Position numbers and translations under genes: made by a program. Below are positions 54,269 to 64,000 of a DNA stretch of 64,000 nucleotides, one piece after another; position 1 is the first letter of the stretch, and the number at the start of each line of letters is the position of its first letter. The notes beneath the pieces were generated by a model. The model ran no database searches. It had not been told where the DNA came from and saw only the letters and a program-made list of their open reading frames with translations. The DNA is taken from contig JALIZF010001796.1 of NCBI GenBank assembly GCA_029948255.1, forward strand, positions 482,001 through 546,000, given 5' to 3'. The stretch comes from Telmatactis stephensoni (lineage: Eukaryota > Cnidaria > Anthozoa > Actiniaria > Isophelliidae).

Positions 54269-55904
54269 AATTGGTCTATCAGAAACCAAGTTTAAAAAAG
54301 ACAATGAGAGTTTTAGCAATGTCAACATAATAGACTATGATTTCGTTCATGAACCATGTTAGGCATGATTTAAATTTCTCCATCCGTAAAGATTTTACTA
54401 TGTCTAATACTGACTTTGAAATGCTGTGGATCGAAATTGTATTTACTGGACAACCAAATCGAATTTGCGGTGTGGTTTATAGGCACCCAAATAGTAATTT
54501 GGACAACTTTATGGATCTTTTTAGCTCAATTATAGAGCCAATACATCAGGAGAATAAACTTTGCCTTAATTTTTATGGGTGATTTGTTGAAATCAGAAAC
54601 TCATTTTGAATCCGAAAATTTTATTAACATTCTTGGTTCCTATTTTTTTCAACCGCATATTCTCCAACCGACACGAATCACTAGCCACTCTGCAACCTTG
54701 ATAGATAATATTTTCTTTAACTCCATTGAGCACTTTGTTATAAGTGGGAATATTGTTTACGATCTTACGGATCACTTACCTAATTTCATCATTGTCAATA
54801 GGCTAACGGAAATATCTCCGAATATAAATTTCTATAGAAGAGACTATTCAAACTTTAATGAGGATAAGTTTGTAGAAGAAGTTAAACTGGTTGAATGGCA
54901 AAAATTGCTTTGTTCAGAAATGGATCCCTCAAGCATGTTCACTCGATTTTACAATAAACTCTCTCTAATAATAGATAAACATATCCCTCTTCGCCAGATG
55001 ACAAAGAAGGAGTTAAAATTTCATTCTAAACCATGGATCTCTACCGGACTCAAAAATTCAATTAAGGTTAAAAATAAATTATATCGAAAATATCTTAAAA
55101 CGAAGTCTACTTACTATCATTGCAAATTCAAAAGCTATAGAAATAGACTTAATCATCTGTTGAAAATTAGTAAGAGATTGTACAATAACAATTATTTCCT
55201 ACAAAATACAAAAGATAGTAAAAGAATTTGGAATGGAATCAAGAAAATTGTTCACTTTAAATCAAAAAATAGTCATAATATTAATAAAATTATTGAAAAT
55301 GATACTGTAATAACGGAGCCAAAGGAAATAGCTGATGCGTTTAATAACTATTTCTCAACTGTCGGCGTCAATTTAGCAGATAAGATTGAAGATGTTGATA
55401 AATCGCCAATGGACTATCTTAAAACTCCAATACCAACTAGTTTCTATGTCTTTCCTGTAGATGCGCCAGAAATCGAGAGAGAAATCTCTTGCCTTAAGGA
55501 TAATAAATCTACTGGACCATTTAGCGCCCCTATCAAGGTCCTTAAATTAATTAAAAACATTTATATCTCATCCGCTTGAAATGCTGTTTAATATCTCTTT
55601 CTCTCTTGGTACAGTTCCCTCCAGTTTAAAAACATCTAATGTAATTCCAATTTATAAAAAAGATTCTCAATATTCTCTTTCCAATTACCGACCTATTTCC
55701 TTACTATCTGTATTTGATAAACTACTTGAAAAACTGATGGCAAATCGTTTAGTAACATTTCTCGAGAAAAATAACCTTTTATTTGGTAATCAATTTGGCT
55801 TTCGTAGCAATCATTCAACGGATTATGCTTTACTTAGTATTATAGATAAAATTCAAACGGCCATTGATGATTCTGATTATTCTTGTGGTATATTTTTGGA
55901 TTTT

Positions 55905-56132
55905 AGGCCAAGTTCAGACGTCGAACTTTTGCCGCGTCGAATCTAATACTTGCATTTTGTAGATGAGAAGTGCGGCGTCTGAACCTATTGTATTTGACAG
56001 ATTTGATTAAGTGTTAAATTGAAAAATTCAGTTTGAATCAAATTTGTCAAATTCATTTGGTTCAGACGCCGCACTTCTCATCTACAAAATGCAACTATTA
56101 GATTCGACGCGGCAAAAGTCTGAACTGGGCCT
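55905..56132. repeat. Palindromic MITE in LINE RT domain
   Basis: Arms of about 75 bp with AGATGAGAAGTGCGGCGTCT (left) and its inverse (right), and GGCC at both ends. It interrupts the RT between GIFLDF and the FDTVDHN block. Confidence 0.88.
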
Positions 56133-57540
56133 AAGTAAAGCGTTTGATACGGTAGACCATAATATTCTGATAAACAAGCTAGACTATTATGGGATTAGAA
56201 GCACAACTAAAAACTGGTTTATATCATATCTCAGTAATCGTCAACAATCAGTCACTATAAATAATTCTAAATCTGACCTGGTTACAATATCTTGTGGAAT
56301 TCCGCAAGGGTCTGTTCTTGGACCAATCTTATTTTGATCTATATAAATGATTTTCATCTATGCTCTACTCTCTTTGACTTTAACCTATTTGCAGATGATG
56401 CAAACTTATTTTATAGGCACAAAAATCTCAATGTCTTACAACAGAATATTAATTCTGAATTGATTAATATTCATGTTTGGTTATGTGCAAATAAATTGTC
56501 ACTTAACATTGAAAAGTCCAACTTTGTTCTCTTTCATGCAAGGCAAAAGAAAATCACGATTAATTTTGAACTAAAATTAAACAATAAAAAATTAAAGCAA
56601 GAAGAATCATTAAAATATCTTGGAATATTCATTGATTCTAATCTGTCTTGGAAATTTCATATATCTCAAAAAAGATCAAAAGAAATGTTGGAATTCTATC
56701 GAAATTACGCTATTATGTTGACACTGATATCCTTGTAAATCTATATTATGCGTTAATTTACCCATATTTAATCTATGGGATTCTTACTTGGGGCAATACT
56801 TATCCAACTACTTTACAGCCGATCTTTATTCTGCAAAAATAGGTTGTGCGATTAGTTACCTTTTCGGCATTTGATGTTCATTCTAGTCCCTTATTTAAAA
56901 GCCTTAACATAATGAAATTGCATGATCTTGTAGAATACTGCATTGCAGTCTTAATGTATAAATTTAAAAATGATATTTTGCCTACAATTTTTGATCGTTT
57001 TTTCACTTCAGTTAAACAAATTCATAATTATAATACAAGGTCAGCAACTAGAGATCACTTTTATTTGCCCAAAATACGAACAAATTATGGTAAATTTAAT
57101 ATCAGATTTACAGGGTCATCAATTTGGAATTCTATTGATGACTCCGTAAAAATGATGAGCATGAAGAAGTTTAAATGTAACATCAAAAGTAAATTTCTTG
57201 AGTTCTATTGAATTTCAATTCATTATGTTAAGTTAGCTTTTCTCTGTTTTTCCTCTTTACCATAGTTACTAAATAATGTTATGGTGTGTGTGTGTGCGTG
57301 TGTATATGTGTGTTGTGTGTATTATTCTAGCATAGTTATATGTAATTTAAATACTTTTGAAAATTGTAAAAGCCCCCATCTGTTTTATGTAAATCAGTAC
57401 TTGTCCTCTGGTCCTAACTGATTTTTAGCTTTTTAGTTATTTGTTAGGGCCAGTGCCTTTAACTATTCATTATATTTTTTCTTTTTTGTTATAATCTTAT
57501 TTTAAACTTTATGGGCACAAATAAAGATGTTGTTGTTGTA

Positions 57541-59030
57541 GGGGACGCATCCATTGGGGGCGTCACAGGACCAGTGGGTAGTGCCCAGCAGATGTGGTCA
57601 TGGCGTCGGACGGTATGGGGATCGTTGGAGTCGTTGAGTATGCGATTCTTGTCAGTGTAGTACTGGATGGTCTCAGAGCCTTGGGTGGTGATTTACTGTA
57701 GCGTAGGGCGTATAGAGATATCGTTAGTTGCAAGAAGTGGTATTCTAGCTAAGATTTCGATATCTAGGTCCTCTACGAAGAGGTCGTCAAGGGCCAGATT
57801 TTTATGGTATCGCGAGAGAGCTGTGTAAACTTCTCCGATGACTGCTAGTGGTGTGGAGCCGTCGGCCTGTAAAGCCTGTTGCGAAGACTTTTTGATGGTG
57901 AGGCCAAGTGAGCGGGCGAGAAATGCTTTCAACATGCTGGTTTCGGCACCTGTGTCGAGGGTTAGCTGTAGAGGGTGTTGTTTGTAGAATGCACTCAGTA
58001 GAGAAGAATGTTTGGTGTTGACTCGATGACAAACGATGCGTGCCGACGGGGAGGGTGCTGAAGGACAATTGTCTACTTCCACTGGGTTGTCACTGTCATA
58101 ATCGTAGTCGGCGTTGTTGTGGGAGCTAGGTTTTGGTCAAGAAGAGGCGGTCCTCTGGAGGAAGATAGGGGCATTTGTTGAGAAAATGGAAGTTCCGACC
58201 GGCCTATTTGCACATATTTGATATTGGACGTTTGATGGAAGGGGGTCAGACGGGCGAGGTTCTGCTTGGCTCACGTGATGTTGGAAGTCTAACTTCGAAG
58301 TAGTAGCCCGTAGTACTTTAGAGTCATCAGCTGTGCGTAACTCATCCAATAATGAATCGAGGGCTTGCAAGATCTCAGGCTTAATGGAGGCTAGTCTGCA
58401 GTTCTTGACCTATGCTCAGTTCCATACCGTTGTTTTACTAAGTTGGGCAGGTCGGAATGTATGAGCCGTAGCCACGTAAGGACAACCGTGTTCTCCAGAC
58501 TGGGGGATAATTCCTCATCAACAGAGATGTTTTCGCCATGGTGAGTGATGTTGCCATTGGCTTCGAGAAGATTATCTTCGATTCACCATCGTCAACGAAG
58601 GCTTTAAGGGGACCAGAAGATTTCTTGAGCCACGTTACGGTTTCAACCACAAAGGGGGCAAAATTCGCGTCAAGCGACAGATCTATACTGCAAATTTTGG
58701 CGCCAAGTTTCGATGGAGGTGATTGTCTCTCAAACCATTGTTTAGGGACTCGTGTGCTTGTCGTATCTAACTTGTGGGTTTGTACTTAGTACCGGTCCTG
58801 AACGAATCCAACCACAGGCAAGGCTGGCTCGCTACGAGATTGCTGCTGTAGTTTGTTGATCTTTCTGATTACGTGGATTCGTAAATAGCTGCCACCATGC
58901 CAGTAAGGGAACGAAACTACAACGTAACGAACGAGTGAAATGTTCAGTGAATACAACTAACAAAGATGGCCCACACACGTGGCGTGTGCGCGCATATGGA
59001 TAACTGATTACAACTGACAACTGTCCCGGC
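57541..59030 (-). pseudogene. Gypsy-like retroelement, gag and protease remnants
   Basis: On the minus strand: a gag segment with VTWLKKSSGPLKAFVDD (58438-58650), a spacer frame, then a retropepsin-like domain with LTLDTGAETSMLKAFLARSL (57693-58082), keeping the catalytic DTGAE. It ends at the LINE 3' end (57540). Order and strand fit it as the 5' part of the pol remnant at 43300-45640, separated by nested insertions. Confidence 0.7.
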
Positions 59031-59315
59031 AGGCATGGAGGAGCCTGCTGGCGGAGAAAATAATAACTTCAAATATTAGTTAATATTGTATTGACTTTAT
59101 AACACTGGCATGGTCAGGGCACAGTAATATCCATTTCACACTATACGAAAACTGCTGTATTGAATGCAGCAATTAAAAAATTTGAATCATGTTTCAAAGC
59201 TTAATGACTGTTTTATAATCAATAACTGAGGTACAAAAAGTGGCATGTTTTGACCTAAAGAAATAAAGTAAGAATTTCCCAAAAGCACAAACTAATGTCT
59301 ATTTAAACATTCCAG

Positions 59316-59397
59316 GGACCTGAAGGTGATGAGACTGTCAAAATGGCATTACAAGATCCTGAAAAGTTTGTGCTTAAACCGCAAAGAGAAGGAGGAG
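59316..59397 (+). CDS. GSS: GSS exon 11
   Basis: Acceptor TTCCAG, donor GTAGGA. It encodes DPEKFVLKPQREGGG, the ATP-grasp region whose glycine-rich loop continues into exon 12. It ends in phase 1. Confidence 0.92.
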
Positions 59398-59803
59398 GTA
59401 GGAAGGACTTTTGATCATATTGCTACCCTTGGATAAGGCTATCTCAACGGCCACCAGACTGGATGTGGCAAGACTGCTGTGCTTCCCATACACTATTGGT
59501 GCAGCAGACACCGATACCTGCCCCTGTGTTGCTTTACAAAGCACTGCAAACCTCATCCTAAGCCTGCCTCATCCTCTGACTTTGTCGTCCCCTGTGATGA
59601 CACTGGTTTTGTCATATGCTCGATGATGACCCTGTTGTGTTGTAATTCATTACAGGATTTACTGACCATATGTTGTTTTGAGCACAACTTTCTCAGACAC
59701 TATAAGTTCAATCCATAATATCTCACACACTTATTTCAACTTTTCACTAATCTCCTTAACTTTAAATGCCTTAATTGAAAAAAGGGGGTTATAAAGTGGA
59801 TAA

Positions 59804-60029
59804 TAGTGAACAATCTACACTGTATGGTGATAAGTGGTCAATAAGTGGTCGAAGAGAGATTGGTAAGTGCTCGATAAGTGGTCTTTAAAATACGGTAATA
59901 AGTGGTTGGTAAGATAACAATAATATAATGGTAAGATGACAATAATATAATAGTTAGGTAACAGGTAACAGTAAGTGGTCGACGAACCGAGTTACCGACC
60001 ACTTACTTTACGGTGCAGATTGTTCACTA
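59804..60029. repeat. MITE with TAGTGAACAATCT ends
   Basis: Left TAGTGAACAATCTACAC (59804-) and inverted TGCAGATTGTTCACTA (60014-60029). The inside is rich in GATAAGTGGTC-like repeats. In GSS intron 11. Confidence 0.82.
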
Positions 60030-60360
60030 ATACCAATAAAGTGATTTGTTTTGTCAATTAATGACTATTGCAAGTTCCTAATTTAAAATAGACATGTTTT
60101 ACCTAATAAAGGTTGCCAGGAGAGGGAGGTTGTTTAAGGTCTACTTCTGTCTTTGGTTTATTAAAGGCTGTTGTAATGACATGCGTCAATGCATGCAAGC
60201 ATGTCTGTGGTGTGCGCGAGTGTGGTATGTGAGTGTTAATGTAAAGTCATGTATGTCAAGTAAGGCAGAACGAATAAATAACCCACAGAGAACAGAATAC
60301 AGATGTCTACAGCTGTTAACAGTGTTATCTACTTAATTATAAATATATTTTGTTTCCTAG

Positions 60361-60553
60361 GTAACAACATCTTTGGAAATGACATCAAGACAACATTCAA
60401 TGAAATGAAAACCCCACATGAAAGATCCCAGTATATATTGATGGATAGGATACGATCTCCTTTGTTCAAGAACTACATTGTTAGACCAGAACTTGATAAA
60501 CCAGTACTAGCCGATGTTATAAGTGAGTTTGGTACTTTTGGAGTTCTTATCAG
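60361..60553 (+). CDS. GSS: GSS exon 12
   Basis: Acceptor TTCCTAG, donor GTACGT. It completes the GGGNN loop, then encodes ERSQYILMDRIRSP and ISEFGTFGVLIR, matching the family's Y.LM..I segment and the C-terminal ELG.FGV strand. It ends in phase 2; the final exon lies outside the window. Confidence 0.92.
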
Positions 60554-60877
60554 GTACGTTTATCATTCATATTAAGTAGATAGATAGATCGTTTATTCAC
60601 ACTTTGAGTATTTTAAATACATTTTCATTTTATAGATATACATATATAATTAGTACATATACAAGTAAAGAAATTAAGTTTACAAAATAATAACTAGTGT
60701 CGGAGAACTGGAGTAACGTCAGTTTTCGAGCCAGTTCTCCAAAAACAGAAAACAAACACTTATGACAAGTTTCCAATTTTCTTTTGTATTGGTGAAATGA
60801 ATAAATGATAATTATTAGATAATAAATGGTAGATTTTAAAGCTAAATAGTAAATTTTATGTAAGATTGATATAAAAG

Positions 60878-63737
60878 CTATATATAGTTTGATAGGCAAT
60901 TTTCTTTTATTGTTTTGATGAAGGGCTTTCTGTAAAGTTGCTTTACCGACTCCTCGATTGAGTTCCAAATTTTAACACCTATGAACTTCAGAGAGAATTT
61001 ACCGTAATTAGTTGAGACGGCTGAGAGGTATAAATTCAATTTTGAGGAACGTGTGTTGTGGTTGTGAATTTCAGATATTTCTGTAAAGTAATTTGTGAAG
61101 GCAGAAGGTAGTAGATTGTTATAGTAATCATACATAAATGTAGCTATTTGTGTAAATACGATGTCTTTGAGTTGTAAAATACGAAGTGATTTGTATATGG
61201 GTGGAGCATGGGCTTGAAAGTGTGAGAAACTCATTAATCTAATAGCTTTGTTGTTTAGGACATCCAACGGATTTAGTCTAGTTGTATAAGTGTTACCCCA
61301 CGTGATTGCTCCATACTGGAGATAGGGATATATCAACGAATAATATACCACTCTTGTGGTATCTATATCTACATAGTGACGCAATTTCGAAATTATACCA
61401 ATATTTTTAGATATCTTCTTGCCTATGATACTGATATGCTCTTTCCACGTTAGGTGCTTATCTATGTAAATACCGAGATATTTTATCGATTCCGTTTCTT
61501 CTAGTAAGGACCCATTTAAGTATATATTAAAGGATTCCGCAATATTTTTCCTAGGAGATGAGATGAACATATATTTCGATTTTTTAATATTTAAAGACAG
61601 CTTATTGGCGTTAATCCAGTTGTTGAGATTTACAAGCTCATCATTGACCAGATTAGCAAGAGTATTTGGGTCTTTATGGTCCAAAAAGAGGTTTGTGTTG
61701 TCTGCGAATAGACGGAATTTTAGAATTTTACTACAATTTGAAATATCATTGACATAAATAAGAAATAACAGCGGTCCTAAGTTGGAACCCTGAGGGACAC
61801 CACATGAGGTTGAAATTGTTGAAGAATTGTAGCCGTTAAAGTCAACAAATTGCAATCGATTACTGAGATAACTCTCAAACCACTGTAACGCAGTTCCGCG
61901 GATTCCATAGTGACTTAGTTTAGATACCAATATACTGTGGTTGACAGTGTCGAATGCTTTAGAGAAATCAATAAATATCCCACACGGATACAAGCCATTA
62001 TCTATAGCACTCAGTAAGTTATCAATTATTTCAACAATAGCTAAAGTGGTTGAGTGTTTTTTTCTAAATCCAAATTGATAATCGAATAATATATTATTTT
62101 TATCCAGATAAGATAACACTCGTTTGTACATTTATTTCTCTAGTATTTTTGCAAATGGAAATAACAGAGAAATGGGTCTATAACTAGAAATTTCATCCAT
62201 AGCATCACCTTTATATAGTGGTACTACTCTTGATAATTTAAGTTTGTCTGGAAAGGTACCTGAGGTAAAAGAGAGGTTAAATATATGTGACAGAGGAGTT
62301 GCAATTATTGCTTTTGATAATTTTAGTAATTTGAGGGGGATCCCATATGGCCCTAGGCCTTTCGAATGGTCAAACTTAGTTATAATAGATTCAATTTCGT
62401 GCGAGGTTGTGGGGTTTATGAAAAAGCTGTTTGATGGCGTTGCTGATAAAGATGAAAGAAAATCATTAAATGTCTTGTCACAAGAAGGAATCTTGGCTGC
62501 GAGAGTTGGTCCAATTTCCTTGAAGAACAGGTTAAACTGGTGAGCAATATCATGTGGAGTGTCGTATTCTGCGCCGTTGCAAATTATCTTATTCGGTACA
62601 ACAGATTTTTTTGATTTTAATTTAATTATTTGTCCAATAATTCTCCACGTTTCCTTAGTGTTTCCTTTTAGTGCTTCTATTTTTGTTTTGTAATAAGTTC
62701 TTTTACTTTGCTCTTTTATATGCGTTAAACAATTAGAGTATCGTTTATAGTATTGTTTTTGTTCCGCTGTACCATTTCGAAAATATCGGCGGTAAAGAGT
62801 TTGCTTATGCTTGATGGATTTCAATATAGCGGGTGTAATCCAAGGTTTTTGTATTAACTTGAATTCTTTCTTTGAAAAATTAGAAAGAGGAGCATGCTTG
62901 TCTACAATAGCCGTAAAGGTGTTAATAAAATTGTTGCATGATTCATTGATTCATTGATTCTCCCTGAATTCCGCCACATTCGCACGAGGATGTCTGTAAA
63001 TAGCACTTAGTAGGATATTTTTACTGCCTTTAGGAGACTGAATTTCTATCCATAAATTTTCACATTCGTTTGATGTCAATTTTAAATCATCTCTTAATGT
63101 ATATGAAATTGAATTATGAATATATAGGCCAACACCTCCAGCGTGGGTTGGAGAGTCATGCCTTAAAAAAGTGTAACTTGGGAGATCAATATTGAAAACT
63201 GAATTGGATTTAGTTTTGTTTCACTACTTATTGCAATGATACTAAATTTGTTGTTAATGGATGTCAGTAGATCATATAATTGATTACAGCTATTTCAAAA
63301 AACGTTGAATACTGAATACTGCATTCTGCATACTGAATAGTGCATTCAAAGACCAAAATGCCTTGTAGTTCAGTTTGTTTTGGAGATGACATAGTGAAAA
63401 TCCTCTATAACAGCTATAACTAGGCAAATAAGTGGCAAAACGACAACGGAAATGATCAAAAATGCAATTTGTAAGTGTTGGAGTACACTATTCAGTATGC
63501 AGAATGTAGAATTCAGTATTCAACGTTTTTTGAAATAGCTATATATTGTTTGGGCAAACTTCTAGTGTTGCAATGAAATAACGAGAAGGAGTTATCGTCC
63601 TGCAAGTTTTCACATAATTCCTTCATTTCGTCTACATAATAATACTTAGAAGAAATAGTCGGTAATATATTGTCTGGATCCTCGTTCTCGTTATCACTGG
63701 CACAATTAATGAGAGTATTCATGCACTGATCTTCCAT
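60878..63737 (-). pseudogene. LINE ORF2, broken, RT catalytic site changed
   Basis: Starts MEDQCMNTLINCASDNE, with endonuclease start FSLFHCNTRSLPK (63513-63737). It is cut by a MITE, with the endonuclease middle part decayed (62825-63287). RT: KSIKHKQTLYRRYFRN to YRPISLLFPFAKILEK (62132-62824), a stop codon, then 60878-62131 with GFRKKHSTTLAIVEI, FIDFSKAFDTVNHSILV, GVPQGSNLGPLLFLIYVND and LFADNTNLF. The normal FADD is FADN here, losing one catalytic Asp. Confidence 0.85.
63288..63540. repeat. Palindromic MITE in LINE ORF2
   Basis: Arms share AGCTATTTCAAAAAACGTTG and GCATACTGAATAGTG in inverted orientation (63290-63345, 63485-63540). About 250 bp. Confidence 0.85.
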
Positions 63738-63798
63738 AATGCAGATGTTTACTTAATTAAATATTCATAATTTCAGTTTGTACTTCTACTTATCTTAA

Positions 63799-63984
63799 TT
63801 ATTCAGTATTGAAGCGTTCCTTGAATTTTAATAGTTCAGATGGATTGGCAAACGATATTGCATCAGAATGCTGATCTTTCCTCATATAAACTTTGCCATA
63901 TTTGGTCCAAACGTACTGTACTTGTGTTGTTTCTGGATCTCTTTGGCTTGTTTTAGGATGTTTCTGGACTTGGTGGTCAAGCAC
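63799..63984 (-). pseudogene. LINE ORF1 C-terminal fragment
   Basis: Reads VQYVWTKYGKVYMRKDQ then PSELLKFKERF, comparable with the ORF1 end at 52300-52406. It has no proper start within the window. Confidence 0.6.
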
Positions 63985-64000
63985 TCATTTACATATAACT

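Larger units (their letters stand above)
52437..57211 (+). pseudogene. LINE ORF2 (endonuclease plus RT), multiply interrupted
   Basis: Starts MDSISNDSFQNRITELNQLP, is cut by the Tc1-like element, resumes at 53737 (ALHCNIRSLVANYDNL), is cut by a MITE, and continues with IGLSETKF, GVVYRHPNSNLD and, in a new frame, MGDLLKSETHF (the GDFN motif is changed) and LTDHLPNFIIV. RT parts: NYRPISLLSVFDKLLE (55581-55946), FDTVDHNILINKLDYYGI and [13 protein letters not shown] (56044-56337), catalytic FADDANLF (56292-56738), and the C-terminal part (56846-57211). A stop at 55577 and several frame changes make it inactive. Confidence 0.85.
51606..57540 (+). mobile_element. CR1-like LINE with ORF1 and ORF2, decayed
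   Basis: A non-LTR element of a second family, with ORF1 (51652-52406) and ORF2 (52437-57211) and a 3' end CACAAATAAAGATGTTGTTG. Its 5' tip continues left of the BEL insertion (about 45640-45671). It is interrupted by a Tc1-like element (52500-53677) and MITEs at 53925-54268 and 55905-56132. It lies inside the gypsy-like element. Confidence 0.85.
7483..60553 (+). other. GSS: Glutathione synthetase gene, 12 of probably 13 coding exons
   Basis: Host gene for the ATP-dependent ligase that joins gamma-glutamylcysteine and glycine to give glutathione, a cytosolic homodimer in the eukaryotic family. Twelve exons with GT..AG borders join without a break in phase: 7483-7754, 35486-35561, 39445-39602, 39697-39745, 39818-39891, 40246-40326, 40404-40484, 41275-41344, 42350-42471, 42804-42873, 59316-59397 and 60361-60553. 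They sum to 1328 nt, about 442 codons; eukaryotic GSS is about 470-480 residues, so one short C-terminal exon should lie past the right edge. Recognisable blocks are the QVEINTI segment (exon 3), the AGTKKVQQ-type segment (VGTKKVQQ, exon 9) and the FVLKPQREGGG glycine-rich ATP-grasp loop (exons 11-12). The frame is open throughout, so the gene looks functional. Its introns hold about 50 kb of mobile DNA. Confidence 0.93.
60578..64000 (-). mobile_element. CR1-like LINE, decayed, running off the window
   Basis: Minus-strand element with an ORF1 end (63799-63984), ORF2 (60878-63737) and a 3' UTR with a TAGATAGATAGATCG-like tail near 60577. Related to the LINE at 51606-57540 but a different family. 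Inserted in the last visible GSS intron. Confidence 0.8.

Overview
The window is eukaryotic, from an animal genome. It has long introns with GT..AG borders, non-LTR and LTR retrotransposons, many foldback/MITE elements and one very large DNA element. The transposon mix (CR1/L2-like LINEs, BEL/Pao, Ty3/gypsy, Polinton) and the coding sequence suit an invertebrate metazoan. A cnidarian is my best guess, but no single feature proves it.

The backbone is one host gene, glutathione synthetase (GSS), on the + strand. Twelve exons between 7483 and 60553 join in phase (1328 coding nt, about 442 codons). The last, short C-terminal exon should lie to the right of the window. Almost everything else is a mobile element sitting in, or upstream of, GSS introns.

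Region by region. 1-7480: upstream of GSS, with a foldback MITE (313-705), a long inverted-repeat element split by a 5'-truncated LINE (1600-4580), and an outer inverted repeat (5066-6932) containing an inner element with a perfect 8-bp target duplication (5249-6494), which itself holds a broken Pif1-like helicase fragment. 7755-35485 (intron 1): an outer element with an 8-bp target duplication CAAGCAGT (8775-34142) has been entered by a 2.5-kb inverted-repeat element (9079-11593) and by a 21.6-kb Polinton/Maverick (adintovirus-like) with terminal inverted repeats and a 6-bp target duplication AAGCTA (11838-33402). The Polinton is in turn broken by a full-coding LINE and by a 1.9-kb repeat. 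35562-42803 (introns 2-9): a second, inverted copy of that repeat, a minisatellite and small MITEs. 42874-59315 (intron 10): an old gypsy-like element cut into two parts 12 kb apart by a LINE, which carries a young BEL/Pao element, an internally deleted Tc1/mariner-like element and two MITEs. 60554-64000: a decayed LINE on the minus strand.

The Polinton is the main interest. Its left half reads mostly rightwards: two Cys-rich proteins of unknown role, integrase with chromodomain, penton-like minor capsid, basic pX-like protein, major capsid, adenain-like protease. Its right half reads leftwards: PC4-like protein, protein-primed PolB with an N-terminal zinc-finger exon and an apparent intron, packaging ATPase, and two accessory proteins. 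A Fic-domain protein with an inhibitory motif is also encoded. Intergenic regions repeat a MEF2-like box (CTATTTTTAG) and CRE-like sites (TGACGTCA/TGATGTCA). The copy is damaged: integrase split, major capsid and PolB frameshifted, stop codons in the ATPase and a small protein. It is an endogenised, probably inactive copy. All family names come from motif reading; no search was run.
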